From the NCBI RefSeq assembly GCF_029960645.1, contig NZ_JASBQY010000006.1, positions 165,912 through 229,911 on the forward strand: DNA of 64,000 bases. The letters run 5' to 3'. Positions 16,831 through 25,211 of the stretch are shown here, in pieces. The translations under genes and the position numbers were made by a program. The notes under the pieces are model-generated. The model was not told the origin of the DNA, did no database searches, and was given only the letters and a program-made list of their open reading frames with translations. Origin of the DNA: Arthrobacter sp. AL12 (GTDB taxonomy: Bacteria > Actinomycetota > Actinomycetes > Actinomycetales > Micrococcaceae). Positions within the stretch are counted from its first letter, which is position 1, and every line of letters starts with the position of its first letter.

Positions 16831-18705
16831 TCATCCAAGCAGATCGTCCTGATAGCACCAGCGCCAGTCTTCGCCCGGCTCGATGCTCCGCATGACCGGG
16901 TGCCCGGTGGCTTCGAAGTGCCTCGAGGCGTGGCTTCCGGGTGAGGAATCACAGCACCCCACTTTGCCGCATGCCAGGCACATCCGCAGGTGCACCGTCG
17001 TCGTGCCTTCCCTCCGGCAGTTCGCGCAGAAGGGGTCCTCGGGCACCTCCGGAGACCGGGCCGACTCGAGGTGGGCACATACCCCGCCCGGCCTCGCGAT
17101 CCCTTCCCCGCCGCCCTCGCCGGAGGTGTCCACCTCGTCCAACGCCATGTCCAACATGGATTCCTCAACATCCAGCTGGTCCAGCACGCCACTGAGGACC
17201 TCGTGCGCGTACTCGCCGCCTCGCCTCAGTTCCAGTACCTTGGCCCGTTCCGCTTCCAGCATGGCCAGCCGCAGCCAGGCGTAACGCGCGCTGGGGGTCG
17301 CCGTTTCCGCCAACGGGCGGCCGAGCCGTTCCCAAGCAGCCAGCCCGCGCTCCTGGGTGCGCCGTTTCAGCATGGCCACCACCTCTGGCGGATCGTTCTC
17401 CGTCCGCAGCTCCTGCAGGCGTGCCACGCCCGCAACCGTGGCCAGCTGCATCAGCGAAGCCTGGTTCAGCGCGTCTTCGCGCTGGTCTGGGCCCTGCACC
17501 TTCAGGAGCCGGACCAGCCCCGGAAGAGTGAACCCCTGCAGCGTCAGCGTGCCGCCCACCACCACCAGGGCGGCCAGAATCAGCACCGAACGGTGCTCCA
17601 GATCTGCGGGCAGCACCAGCACCGCGGCCAGGGTGACCACTCCTCGCATCCCCGCCCACGAGACAACCGCCGCGACCTGCCACGGCGGCGCCGGGTCATT
17701 CCGCCGCACGGCCGGAATCAGGCGGGGCAGGTACGTTGCCGGGAAAACCCACACCGGCCGGAGCACCAGCACCGCCAACAGGATCAGAGCGCAGCCGGCC
17801 CAGATCCGCCCGGCGCCCAGGGAGTCTCCTTGGACGCCGTCGATGATGGTCCGCACCTGCAGCCCGATCAGCAGGAATACCGCGTTTTCCAGCAGGAACT
17901 GCACAGTGCTCCAATTGCTGCGCTGGCTCAGCCGGGCGGCGCCGTTGGGCATTGATGGCGCCTTGGTGCCCATCACCAGCCCGGTGACGACGACGGCGAG
18001 GACGCCGGACGCGTGGATCGCCTCCGCGGGAAGGTACGCGACGAGCGGGGCTATCAACGATGTCGCCGTGTTGATGGCGACGTTCCGGGTCCGCTTGCGG
18101 AGTTCGGTCAGCACATAGGCGGCTGCCATGCCCACCACCACCCCGCCCCCGGCCGCGAGCAGGAAGTCCGCGGCGATCCCCGTCACGGACACTGACCCCG
18201 AGAGGGCGGCGATGGCGGCGCGAAGGCAGATCAGGGCGGTGGCGTCGTTGACCAAGGATTCACCCTCCAGGATGGTGACGATCCTGCGTGGCATCCTCAC
18301 CTTCCTTGCGATGGCGGTCGCCGCCACAGCATCAGGGGGCGCCACGACCGCGCCGAGAGCGATGGCGGCAGCCAGCGGGATTTCCGGGAACAACCACCAG
18401 ACCACAAAGCCCACTGCGAAGGTTCCGAAGATGACATAGCCCACCGAGAGCAGTCCGATGGCGCGGCGGTTGGAGCTGAAATCGAAGAGCGAAGTCCGCA
18501 GCGCCGCGGCGTACAGCAGCGGCGGCAACAGCCCCACGAGGACCACTTCAGGGTTCAGCTCAATGGGCGGAACGAAAGGGAGGAAGGAGCCCGCCACGCC
18601 GGCCAACACCAGCAGCAGTGGAACCGAAATGTTGAGCTTCCGGCCCAGCGCGCTGCCGGCACAGACCACAGCGACGAGAACCAGGAGTCCCAGTGCGATG
18701 TCCAT
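16831..18705 (-). CDS. CPA1-type Na+/H+ antiporter with C-terminal UBP zinc finger
   Basis: A 624-residue protein. The first 400 residues form about twelve membrane helices of the NhaP/CPA1 family, including the ion-binding region GAVVAPPDAVAATAIA and EGESLVNDATALI and the helix SWAGMRGVVTLAA. A cytoplasmic helical region (410-530) precedes a UBP-type zinc finger (about 540-620). The finger has the Cys/His pattern CAHLES, CANCRREG, CLACGKVGCC, HASRHFEATGHPVMRS and ends WRWCY. That finger binds free C-terminal glycines of ubiquitin in eukaryotes; its bacterial partner is unknown. The gene is complete despite ending against a decayed GntR fragment. The antiporter should exchange Na+ or K+ for protons at the cell membrane. 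Confidence 0.9.
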   Translation of the reverse strand: MDIALGLLVLVAVVCAGSALGRKLNISVPLLLVLAGVAGSFLPFVPPIELNPEVVLVGLLPPLLYAAALRTSLFDFSSNRRAIGLLSVGYVIFGTFAVGFVVWWLFPEIPLAAAIALGAVVAPPDAVAATAIARKVRMPRRIVTILEGESLVNDATALICLRAAIAALSGSVSVTGIAADFLLAAGGGVVVGMAAAYVLTELRKRTRNVAINTATSLIAPLVAYLPAEAIHASGVLAVVVTGLVMGTKAPSMPNGAARLSQRSNWSTVQFLLENAVFLLIGLQVRTIIDGVQGDSLGAGRIWAGCALILLAVLVLRPVWVFPATYLPRLIPAVRRNDPAPPWQVAAVVSWAGMRGVVTLAAVLVLPADLEHRSVLILAALVVVGGTLTLQGFTLPGLVRLLKVQGPDQREDALNQASLMQLATVAGVARLQELRTENDPPEVVAMLKRRTQERGLAAWERLGRPLAETATPSARYAWLRLAMLEAERAKVLELRRGGEYAHEVLSGVLDQLDVEESMLDMALDEVDTSGEGGGEGIARPGGVCAHLESARSPEVPEDPFCANCRREGTTTVHLRMCLACGKVGCCDSSPGSHASRHFEATGHPVMRSIEPGEDWRWCYQDDLLG

Positions 18706-18717
18706 TGGAACATTGTC

Positions 18718-18960
18718 TCAGCTGGAGGAAAGGGTGTCTGGGCCAACCACGCATTTTCTGCGGCTTACGCCACGCCCCTCGCTCGGCCGGAGGAATCGGG
18801 CTAGCAATGACGCGCCTGGCCCAGATAGCTTGTAGACCGCATAAGCAGCGTCGTCCCCGCAGGAAACTTGGACGAAGAACGTCTCGTTGCTGCTGCGGGG
18901 AATGCGTCCGAGCAGCTCGACGCGGCCCTCGGTGAGCAGAGTCAGCTCCCGGCCGGACAC
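18718..18960 (-). pseudogene. SCO1664-family protein, truncated to its N-terminus
   Basis: The GTG at 18960 opens SGRELTLLTEGRVELLGRIP then SSNETFFVQVSCGDDAAYAV and YK, the first strands of the SCO1664 family, a PI3/4-kinase-like fold. Normal members continue with P..GERPLWDFPDG and run to about 250 residues. Here the similarity stops after about 45 codons and the frame continues with unrelated sequence to 18718. In related genomes this gene follows a histidine phosphatase and a DUF3090 gene. The phosphatase is present (19007-19690), but DUF3090 is missing entirely. Confidence 0.7.
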
Positions 18961-19006
18961 CGTCTGCCCCGTTTCACGGTCTGTCCCAAGTCACGCTGCA
19001 CCGACC

Positions 19007-19690
19007 TCACTGTGCCCTCAGCCCGCTGAGAGGTTCGGCCGTCGAATTCACCATCAGCACGGCAGGATCCTGTCCCTCCACAAACGAGATGGCCGACACC
19101 GAGCCCGGGCTGATAACGATCCGCTGGAAGAGGTCCAGGGGCGTGCCCAAGGCGTGGGCGACGGCGGCCTTGATGGGATCGGCGTGCGAAAAGCACACGA
19201 GAACGCCGCCGGCGTGGGCTGCGCACAGTGCATCCAGCGACCCGACGATCCGGGCCTGCATCTCCGGAAAGCTCTCACCGCCCGGGAAGCGGAACTCAGA
19301 CGGGCTGTGCTGCACGGTCTGCCATTCCGGCAGGCCCGACAGCTCGGCAATCGCGGCGCCGGTCCACTCGCCGAAGTCGCATTCGAGCAGGCCGTCGTCG
19401 TTCTTCACGGCCAGCCCGGTGCGGGCTGCCGTCGGCTCCGCCGTCTGGCACGCCCGCTCCAGCGGCGAGGAATAGAGGGCATCCACCGGAAGACCAGAGA
19501 GCCGTTCAGAAACCCGTTCGGCCTGGACCCGGCCGCGGTCGGACAGATGCAGTCCCGGCGCCCGCCCCGGCAGCACCGTGCCCGTCGTCGGCGTCTCTCC
19601 GTGGCGCACCAGCAGCAGGAGCGTGCCCTGCCGCTCGGGTGAGGTTCCGGGTGCCGGCGGTGCCGGCGGCGTTGCTGCAGTCATCAGCAT
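19007..19690 (-). CDS. Histidine phosphatase family protein, MSMEG_4193 type
   Basis: A 227-residue protein with the RHG catalytic signature LLLVRHGETPTTGTVLPG, the second-site Arg and Glu (SSPLERACQTAEP, LECDFGEWTG) and the terminal His of CFSHADPIKAAVAHALG. The SPGSVSAI segment near the end matches the MSMEG_4193 subgroup. This belongs to the phosphoglycerate mutase-like superfamily; the substrate in this subgroup is not established. The start is at 19690 or 19684, both ATG. The minus frame stays open far upstream, but that is the shadow of the AAA+ gene. Its usual partners, DUF3090 and SCO1664, are deleted or truncated here. Confidence 0.85.
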   Translation of the reverse strand: MLMTAATPPAPPAPGTSPERQGTLLLLVRHGETPTTGTVLPGRAPGLHLSDRGRVQAERVSERLSGLPVDALYSSPLERACQTAEPTAARTGLAVKNDDGLLECDFGEWTGAAIAELSGLPEWQTVQHSPSEFRFPGGESFPEMQARIVGSLDALCAAHAGGVLVCFSHADPIKAAVAHALGTPLDLFQRIVISPGSVSAISFVEGQDPAVLMVNSTAEPLSGLRAQ

Positions 19691-19765
19691 CCAGCGTAAG
19701 TCGCACGGCTGCCCAGTGAGCAAGGAATCTGAAGAAATTCCTCGATTCACGGCACAGTCGAGGAC

Positions 19766-19771
19766 TACCTT
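19766..19771 (+). promoter_or_regulatory. Putative -10 element giving a leaderless AAA+ mRNA
   Basis: TACCTT ends six bases before the GTG at 19778, so transcription would start at or near the first codon. An inverted repeat AGGAAT/ATTCCT (19723-19728 and 19737-19742) sits in the divergent intergenic region and could be an operator. Confidence 0.35.
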
Positions 19772-19777
19772 AGAGGG

Positions 19778-21166
19778 GTGAGTGATCGCCCCGATATCTT
19801 CACTGTTGGTGAACTGCGTGCCTCCGGCCACGTCCACAAGGACCTGCGCCGCGAAATCCGCGACAACCTGCTCGCCGCGCTCTCCGCCGGCCGCGACCCG
19901 TGGCCCGGGATGTTTGGCTTCAGCCGGACCGTGCTGCCCCAGCTCGAACGCGCCCTGCTCGCCGGGCACGACGTCGTCCTGCTCGGCGAACGCGGTCAGG
20001 GCAAGACCCGTCTGCTTCGCACCCTGGCCGGGCTGCTGGACGAGTGGTCGCCGGTGATCGAGGACTCGGAACTGAACGAACACCCCTATGAACCCATCAC
20101 CGAGCACTCCCGCGCCCTGGTCCTCACCGAGGGGGACCGGCTGCGGGTGGCATGGCGGCACCGCTCCGAACGGTACGTCGAAAAGCTCGCGACGCCGGAC
20201 ACCTCCGTCGCGGACCTGATCGGCGACGTCGACCCGATGCGGGTGGCCGAGGGCCGCCGCCTGGGCGACCCGGAAACCATCCACTACGGCCTGGTCCCAC
20301 GCTCCAACCGCGGCATCATCGCCATCAACGAACTGCCCGACCTCGCCGAGCGGATCCAGGTCTCGATGCTCAACGTGATGGAGGAACGCGACATACAGAT
20401 CCGCGGCTACGTGCTGCGGCTGCCGCTGGACGTCCTCGTCGTCGCGTCCGCGAACCCGGAGGACTACACGAACCGCGGCCGGATCATCACACCCCTGCGG
20501 GACCGCTTCGGCGCCGAGATCCGCACGCACTACCCGATCGAGCTGGACGACGAGATCGCCGTCATCCGCCAGGAAGGCCACCTGGTGGCCGGCGTCCCGC
20601 CCGTCATCCTGGAGATCTTGGCCCGCTACACCCGGGCGCTGCGGCAATCCCCGGCGGTCAACCAGACCTCCGGTGTGTCCGCGCGGTTCGGCATCGCCGG
20701 CGCCGAAACCGTCGCCGCCGCGGCCCTGCGCCGGGCGAGCGTGCGCGGGGAGGACGAGGCCGTCGCCCGGATCATCGACCTGGACGCCGCCGTGGAAGTC
20801 CTCGCCGGGAAGATTGAGTTCGAATCGGGGGAGGAAGGGCGGGAACAGGACATCCTGGACCACCTCCTGCGCGTGGCAACCGCGGAAGCCGAGCGGGCGC
20901 ACTTCCACGGCATCGACATGGGCCCGCTCGTGGCGGCGCTGGACGGCCGCACCTCGGTGACCACCGGGGAACTCGTCACCGCGCGGGAGTTCCTCGAAAA
21001 CCTCCCGGCCCTCAACGGATCGCGCCTCTACGACCAGATCACCGAGCGGCTGGGCGCGACCAGCGACGGGCAGCGGGCCGCCGCCGTCGAACTGGCACTG
21101 GAAGGTCTCTACCTCGCCCGGCGGATCTCCAAGGAGTCCGACGACGAGACAACGATCTACGGGTAA
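19778..21166 (+). CDS. AAA+ ATPase, magnesium-chelatase/sigma-54-interaction-like
   Basis: A 462-residue P-loop ATPase. Walker A GERGQGKT is near residue 70, a Walker B-like strand NRGIIAINELPDLAERIQVS near 180 and sensor 1 ASANPEDYTNRG near 227. This arrangement is typical of the MoxR/ChlI-related group that works with a VWA-domain partner. The Asp of the Walker B hhhhDE motif appears as Asn (INEL), which is usual in this subgroup as I know it. The downstream gene, 23 bases away, encodes exactly such a VWA partner. The pair probably forms a chaperone or metal-insertion machine like RavA-ViaA or BchI-BchD. The GTG start is supported by the leaderless promoter. Confidence 0.88.
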   Translation: MSDRPDIFTVGELRASGHVHKDLRREIRDNLLAALSAGRDPWPGMFGFSRTVLPQLERALLAGHDVVLLGERGQGKTRLLRTLAGLLDEWSPVIEDSELNEHPYEPITEHSRALVLTEGDRLRVAWRHRSERYVEKLATPDTSVADLIGDVDPMRVAEGRRLGDPETIHYGLVPRSNRGIIAINELPDLAERIQVSMLNVMEERDIQIRGYVLRLPLDVLVVASANPEDYTNRGRIITPLRDRFGAEIRTHYPIELDDEIAVIRQEGHLVAGVPPVILEILARYTRALRQSPAVNQTSGVSARFGIAGAETVAAAALRRASVRGEDEAVARIIDLDAAVEVLAGKIEFESGEEGREQDILDHLLRVATAEAERAHFHGIDMGPLVAALDGRTSVTTGELVTAREFLENLPALNGSRLYDQITERLGATSDGQRAAAVELALEGLYLARRISKESDDETTIYG

Positions 21167-21189
21167 GCAGGCCAACTACAGGAGGGCCC

Positions 21190-23193
21190 ATGAGCGTTCA
21201 CAACCGGTCCCGCTACGGCCGGTACACCGGAGGGCCGGATCCGCTCGCCCCGCCGGTGGACCTTGCGGAGGCGCTGGACGCCATCGCCGAGGACGTCATG
21301 GCCGGCTACTCGCCCCGGCACGCCCTGCAGGAGTACCTGCGCCGCGGCGGCCGCAGCCGGGAAGGGCTCGACGACCTCGCCGGCCGGGTCCAGCAGCGGC
21401 GCAGTGACCTGCTGGGCCGCCACCGGCTGGACGGCACGCTCAACGAGGTCCAAAAGCTGCTCGACACCGCGGTGCTGGAGGAGCGCAAGCAGCTCGCCCG
21501 CGACGCGATGATGGACAACACCGACCGCGCCCTCCGGGAGATGCAGCTGCAGAACCTGCCCAAATCAACGGCCGCGGCGGTCAACGAACTGGCCTCCTAC
21601 GACTGGCAGTCCAGCACCGCGAGGGAAGCCTACGAGCGGATCAAGGACCTGCTGGGCCGCGAACTCCTGGACCAGCGGTTCGCCGGCATGAAACAGGCAC
21701 TCGAGAGCGCCACGGACGAGGACCGCGCGGCCGTGAGCGGGATGCTGCAGGACCTCAACGAACTCCTCGACAAACACCGGCGCGGCGAGGACACCGACGC
21801 GGACTTTCAGGAGTTCATGGCCCGGCACGGCGACTTCTTCCCGGAGAACCCGCAGTCCGTCGAGGAGCTGATCGACGCACTGGCCCAGCGCGCCGCCGCC
21901 GCCCAGCGGCTCCTGCGCTCCATGTCCGCCGAGCAGCGCGAGGAGCTGATGCAGCTCTCCGCCCAGGCGTTCGGCTCACCCGAACTCATGACCCAGCTCG
22001 GGCAGCTCGACGACAGCCTGCGCGCCCTGCGCCCCGGCGAGGACTGGACCGGCTCCGAACGCTTCGAGGGGGAGGAAGGACTCGGACTGGGAGATGGCAC
22101 CGGCGTGCTGCAGGACCTCGCCGAACTGGACGAACTCGCCGAACAGCTCTCCCAGTCCTACAACGGCTCACGCCTGGACGACCTGGACCTGGACGCCCTC
22201 GCCCGCCAGCTCGGACAGGACGCGGCGGTGACCGCCCGCACCCTCGCGGAAATCGAACGGGCCATGCACGACGGCGGCTTCCTCCGGCGCGGTGCCGACG
22301 GCGACCTCCGGCTCTCACCGCAGGCCATGCGGCGGCTCGGCAGGTCGCTGCTGCGGGACACCGCCAAACAGCTCTCCGGCCGGCAGGGCCGCCGGGACAC
22401 GCGGGTGGCCGGGGCGGCCGGGGAGCAGACCGGCTCCAGCCGCCAGTGGGAGTTCGGCGACGCCGAGCCGTGGGACGTCACCCGGACCATCACCAACGCG
22501 ATCCGCCGCACCATCGCCGACGGCGGCGATCCGCGCCGCGGCTTGCGCCTGGCCGTGGGGGACATCGAGGTGACGGAGACGGAGGCGCGCACGCAGGCCG
22601 CCGTCGCCCTGCTGGTCGACGTGTCCTTCTCGATGGCGGCCGAGGGGCGCTGGGTGCCGATGAAACGCACCGCGCTCGCCCTGCACCACCTCGTTTCCAC
22701 GAAGTTCCGCGGCGACCGGCTGCAGCTGATCACGTTCGGCCGCTACGCGCAGTCCATGGACATCGGCGAACTCACGGCCCTGCCGGCCCTGCGGGAGCAG
22801 GGCACCAACCTGCACCACGGGCTGCTGCTGGCCGGCCGGTTCTTCCGCCAGCACCCGTCGATGCAGCCCGTCCTGCTGGTGGTGACCGACGGCGAACCCA
22901 CCGCGCACCTGCTGCCCGACGGCGAGTCGTGGTTCGGATATCCGCCGGATGCGGAGACCATCCGCGTCACGGTGGCCGAGCTGGACCGGCTCGGGCGGGC
23001 CGGCACGCAGGCCACGTACTTCCGGCTCGGCGATGACCCGGGACTGGCACGGTTCGTCCTGACGATGGCCCGCCGGATCGACGGCCGCGTGGTCGCGCCC
23101 GAGGCCGGAGACCTGGGTGCCGCCGTGGTGGGGGAATACCTCCGCGCCCACTTCCGCGGACGCCCCTACGACGACGCCGACTGGGCCCAGTAG
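21190..23193 (+). CDS. VWA-domain protein, partner of the AAA+ ATPase
   Basis: A 667-residue cytoplasmic protein with a strong AGGAGGGCCC ribosome-binding site. Residues 1-450 are mostly helical, with several Leu/Glu/Arg-rich coiled segments. The C-terminal VWA domain (about 465-655) has an intact MIDAS site: LLVDVSFSMAA (DxSxS), the Thr of GTNLHHGLLL and the Asp of VVTDGEPT. It should bind a divalent metal and act as substrate adaptor for the ATPase encoded just upstream. No signal peptide or membrane helix. The client protein or pathway is not indicated by the context. Confidence 0.88.
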   Translation: MSVHNRSRYGRYTGGPDPLAPPVDLAEALDAIAEDVMAGYSPRHALQEYLRRGGRSREGLDDLAGRVQQRRSDLLGRHRLDGTLNEVQKLLDTAVLEERKQLARDAMMDNTDRALREMQLQNLPKSTAAAVNELASYDWQSSTAREAYERIKDLLGRELLDQRFAGMKQALESATDEDRAAVSGMLQDLNELLDKHRRGEDTDADFQEFMARHGDFFPENPQSVEELIDALAQRAAAAQRLLRSMSAEQREELMQLSAQAFGSPELMTQLGQLDDSLRALRPGEDWTGSERFEGEEGLGLGDGTGVLQDLAELDELAEQLSQSYNGSRLDDLDLDALARQLGQDAAVTARTLAEIERAMHDGGFLRRGADGDLRLSPQAMRRLGRSLLRDTAKQLSGRQGRRDTRVAGAAGEQTGSSRQWEFGDAEPWDVTRTITNAIRRTIADGGDPRRGLRLAVGDIEVTETEARTQAAVALLVDVSFSMAAEGRWVPMKRTALALHHLVSTKFRGDRLQLITFGRYAQSMDIGELTALPALREQGTNLHHGLLLAGRFFRQHPSMQPVLLVVTDGEPTAHLLPDGESWFGYPPDAETIRVTVAELDRLGRAGTQATYFRLGDDPGLARFVLTMARRIDGRVVAPEAGDLGAAVVGEYLRAHFRGRPYDDADWAQ

Positions 23194-23247
23194 AGTTCCC
23201 GTTCGAGGGCCGGATTGTATTGCGGGAGACGGAAGGCGGGGCTCTGC

Positions 23248-24132
23248 ATGGCGGAAATGCCACCAGCCACGACGGAAGTGAATGACGCCGTCGTCGAGTG
23301 CCTCGTCCGGCAGCAGCGGCCCGATCTCGTCGATCGTCCGCTCGTCCGGGTCGCGAATGGCTGGGACAACGCGACCTTCCGGCTCGGCAACGACCTGGCC
23401 GTCCGGCTGCCGCGCAGGGCGGAGGCCGTGCCGCTGATACTTCATGAGCAGCGCTACCTTCCCGATATAGGCCGCCGCTCCCCGGTGCCGGTTCCTGTCC
23501 CCGTCCATGCCGGCCGGCCGACGTCGGACTTTCCCTTCCCGTGGAGCATCGTGCGGTGGGTCCCCGGAGCCGGTGCGGACGACGTCGGCCCTGCCGGCCG
23601 TGGGCAAGCCGCTGAAGGTCTGGCCGATTTCCTCCTCGCCCTCCACGTGCCAGCCGAAACAGGTGTCCCGGTGAATCCTTTCCGCGGCGTGCCGCTGCTG
23701 GATCGTGACGCTTCGGTGGTGGAACGGCTCGGGGACCGCGAACGCTACCCGCAGGCAGCAGCGCTGAGAGCGGTGTGGGAGCAGACCTGTAGTGCTAAAG
23801 CCTGGGACCGTCCGCCGATGATGCTCCACGGGGACCTTCACCCGGGCAATGTGCTGCTGACGGTCGACGGCTCGCTGGCTGGCGTCATCGATTTCGGCGA
23901 CGTCGGGGCAGGGGACCCGGCCGTCGATCTTGCGGTGGGATGGCTCATGTTCGACGCCGCCGCCCGCCACCGCTTTATGGACGCCTTGGGCCCCGCAGCG
24001 GAAGGGGACACCTGGATGAGGGCCCGGGGCTGGGCTCTCATCCTTTCCACCGCGCTGCTGAGCAACTCCGACGACAACCCGCGGATGTTCTCCGTGGGGG
24101 AGTTCGGGATCAAGCAGGTCCTGGAAGGCTGA
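23248..24132 (+). CDS. Aminoglycoside phosphotransferase-family kinase
   Basis: A 294-residue APH-fold small-molecule kinase. Conserved elements are ANGWDNATFRLG (glycine-rich loop region), the catalytic motif MMLHGDLHPGNVLL and the metal-binding GVIDFGDVGAGDPAVDLA. I take the ATG at 23248, which follows GGAAGGCGGGG; the frame is open slightly further upstream. Many chromosomal members phosphorylate hygromycin-like or other hydroxylated compounds, and many have unknown substrates, so this is not evidence of resistance. It is separated from the VWA gene by 54 bases and could share its transcript. Confidence 0.88.
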   Translation: MAEMPPATTEVNDAVVECLVRQQRPDLVDRPLVRVANGWDNATFRLGNDLAVRLPRRAEAVPLILHEQRYLPDIGRRSPVPVPVPVHAGRPTSDFPFPWSIVRWVPGAGADDVGPAGRGQAAEGLADFLLALHVPAETGVPVNPFRGVPLLDRDASVVERLGDRERYPQAAALRAVWEQTCSAKAWDRPPMMLHGDLHPGNVLLTVDGSLAGVIDFGDVGAGDPAVDLAVGWLMFDAAARHRFMDALGPAAEGDTWMRARGWALILSTALLSNSDDNPRMFSVGEFGIKQVLEG

Positions 24133-24260
24133 CCCAGGGCAACACTGGCAGGGCCTCACCCAGCCCCACCACGCCAATGATCCTTCCCGGTTCACCTGCC
24201 AGCAACCAACACGCCCTCCGGCGTTCTCCCGCGACCAGCAGTCTTTTCACGCACCCTTTT

Positions 24261-24286
24261 GCCCGGCACGTCCCCATGTGCCGGGC
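24261..24286. terminator. Hairpin between the kinase and phosphodiesterase genes
   Basis: Perfect 9-bp arms GCCCGGCAC (24261-24269) and GTGCCGGGC (24278-24286) with an eight-base loop. It could terminate the AAA+/VWA/kinase transcript or be a 5' leader structure of the following gene, whose ribosome-binding site begins 19 bases later. Confidence 0.45.
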
Positions 24287-24316
24287 GGAGAATCCCCTGT
24301 ATCTAAGGAGTACTCC

Positions 24317-25174
24317 TTGTTCGTGAAAAGCACCCTCGCCGCCGTCGCCCTCCTTGCCTCCCTGGCCGGGACGGTAGCAGCCCCTGCCCAGGCGGAGGCG
24401 ACCAAGCCGGCTCCCGTCGTCGTCGGCCAGCCGCTCGCCCAGGCGCATGCGCACAACGACTATGAGCATGACCGTCCCCTGTTCGATGCGCTGGGCCATG
24501 GCTTCACCAGTGTGGAAGCGGACGTGTGGCTGGTGGACGGCGAGCTGCTGGTTGGCCACGACCTGGAGGATGTCCGGCCCGGCGTTACGCTCGAGAGCCT
24601 CTACCTCGATCCGCTCCAGGATCTGGTCCGCGGCCAGGGCCACAGCGTCTACCCGAATTGGGATGGCAGCCTGCAGCTTCTGATCGACATCAAGAGCGAC
24701 GGCGAATCCACCTACGCCGCAATCGAGCAGGAACTGGCCGAGCACCGCGACATCATGAGCCGCTACAGCCACGGCGCCACCAAGACTGGCCCGGTCACCG
24801 CAGTCGTCAGCGGAAACCGCCCGCTGGCCACCATGCAGGCACAGGAGAAGCGCTTCAGCTTCTACGATGGCCGCTCCGCAGACCTCACCTCCGGAAAGCC
24901 TGCCGGGCTGATGCCGCTGGTCAGCGACAACTGGACCAAGCTCTTCACCTGGCAGGGCGTGGGCCCCATGCCGGAGGCCGAGCGCGCCAAACTGGGCGCC
25001 CATGTGGCCGAGGCGCACGCCAATGGCTACCGCGTCCGCTTCTGGGCCACCCCGGACATGCCCGGCACCGCACGCGAAGCCGTCTGGAACGAACTCTCCG
25101 ACGCCGGCGTGGACCACATCAACACCGACGACCTCGCCGCACTGCAGCAGTTCCTGACCGCCCGCGGGGCCTAG
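24317..25174 (+). CDS. Secreted phosphodiesterase (PI-PLC/GDPD-like)
   Basis: A 285-residue secreted protein. I choose the TTG at 24317 because AAGGAG lies six bases upstream; a GTG two codons later is possible. A Sec signal peptide (FVKSTLAAVALLASLAGTVA, cleavage near APAQA) leads the protein. The TIM-barrel phosphodiesterase signature follows: AHAHNDYEHDRPLFDALGHG, VEADVWLV and GELLVGHD provide the paired His and the metal-binding Glu/Asp of the PI-PLC/glycerophosphodiesterase superfamily. The C-terminal RFWATPD...TDD matches the closing strand. It should cleave a phosphodiester outside the membrane, perhaps releasing phosphate together with the next gene product. Confidence 0.85.
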   Translation: MFVKSTLAAVALLASLAGTVAAPAQAEATKPAPVVVGQPLAQAHAHNDYEHDRPLFDALGHGFTSVEADVWLVDGELLVGHDLEDVRPGVTLESLYLDPLQDLVRGQGHSVYPNWDGSLQLLIDIKSDGESTYAAIEQELAEHRDIMSRYSHGATKTGPVTAVVSGNRPLATMQAQEKRFSFYDGRSADLTSGKPAGLMPLVSDNWTKLFTWQGVGPMPEAERAKLGAHVAEAHANGYRVRFWATPDMPGTAREAVWNELSDAGVDHINTDDLAALQQFLTARGA

Positions 25175-25211
25175 CCCCAGCCCCTACCCCGCAACGAAGA
25201 GGAACACCGTC

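Noticed and set aside
19691..21175. Upstream extension of the histidine phosphatase frame to 722 codons
   Set aside because: The extra part is antisense to the AAA+ gene and low in complexity; the phosphatase itself begins near 19690.
22315..24195. Minus frame of 626 codons opposite the VWA and kinase genes
   Set aside because: No recognisable domain; fully explained by codon bias of the plus-strand genes.
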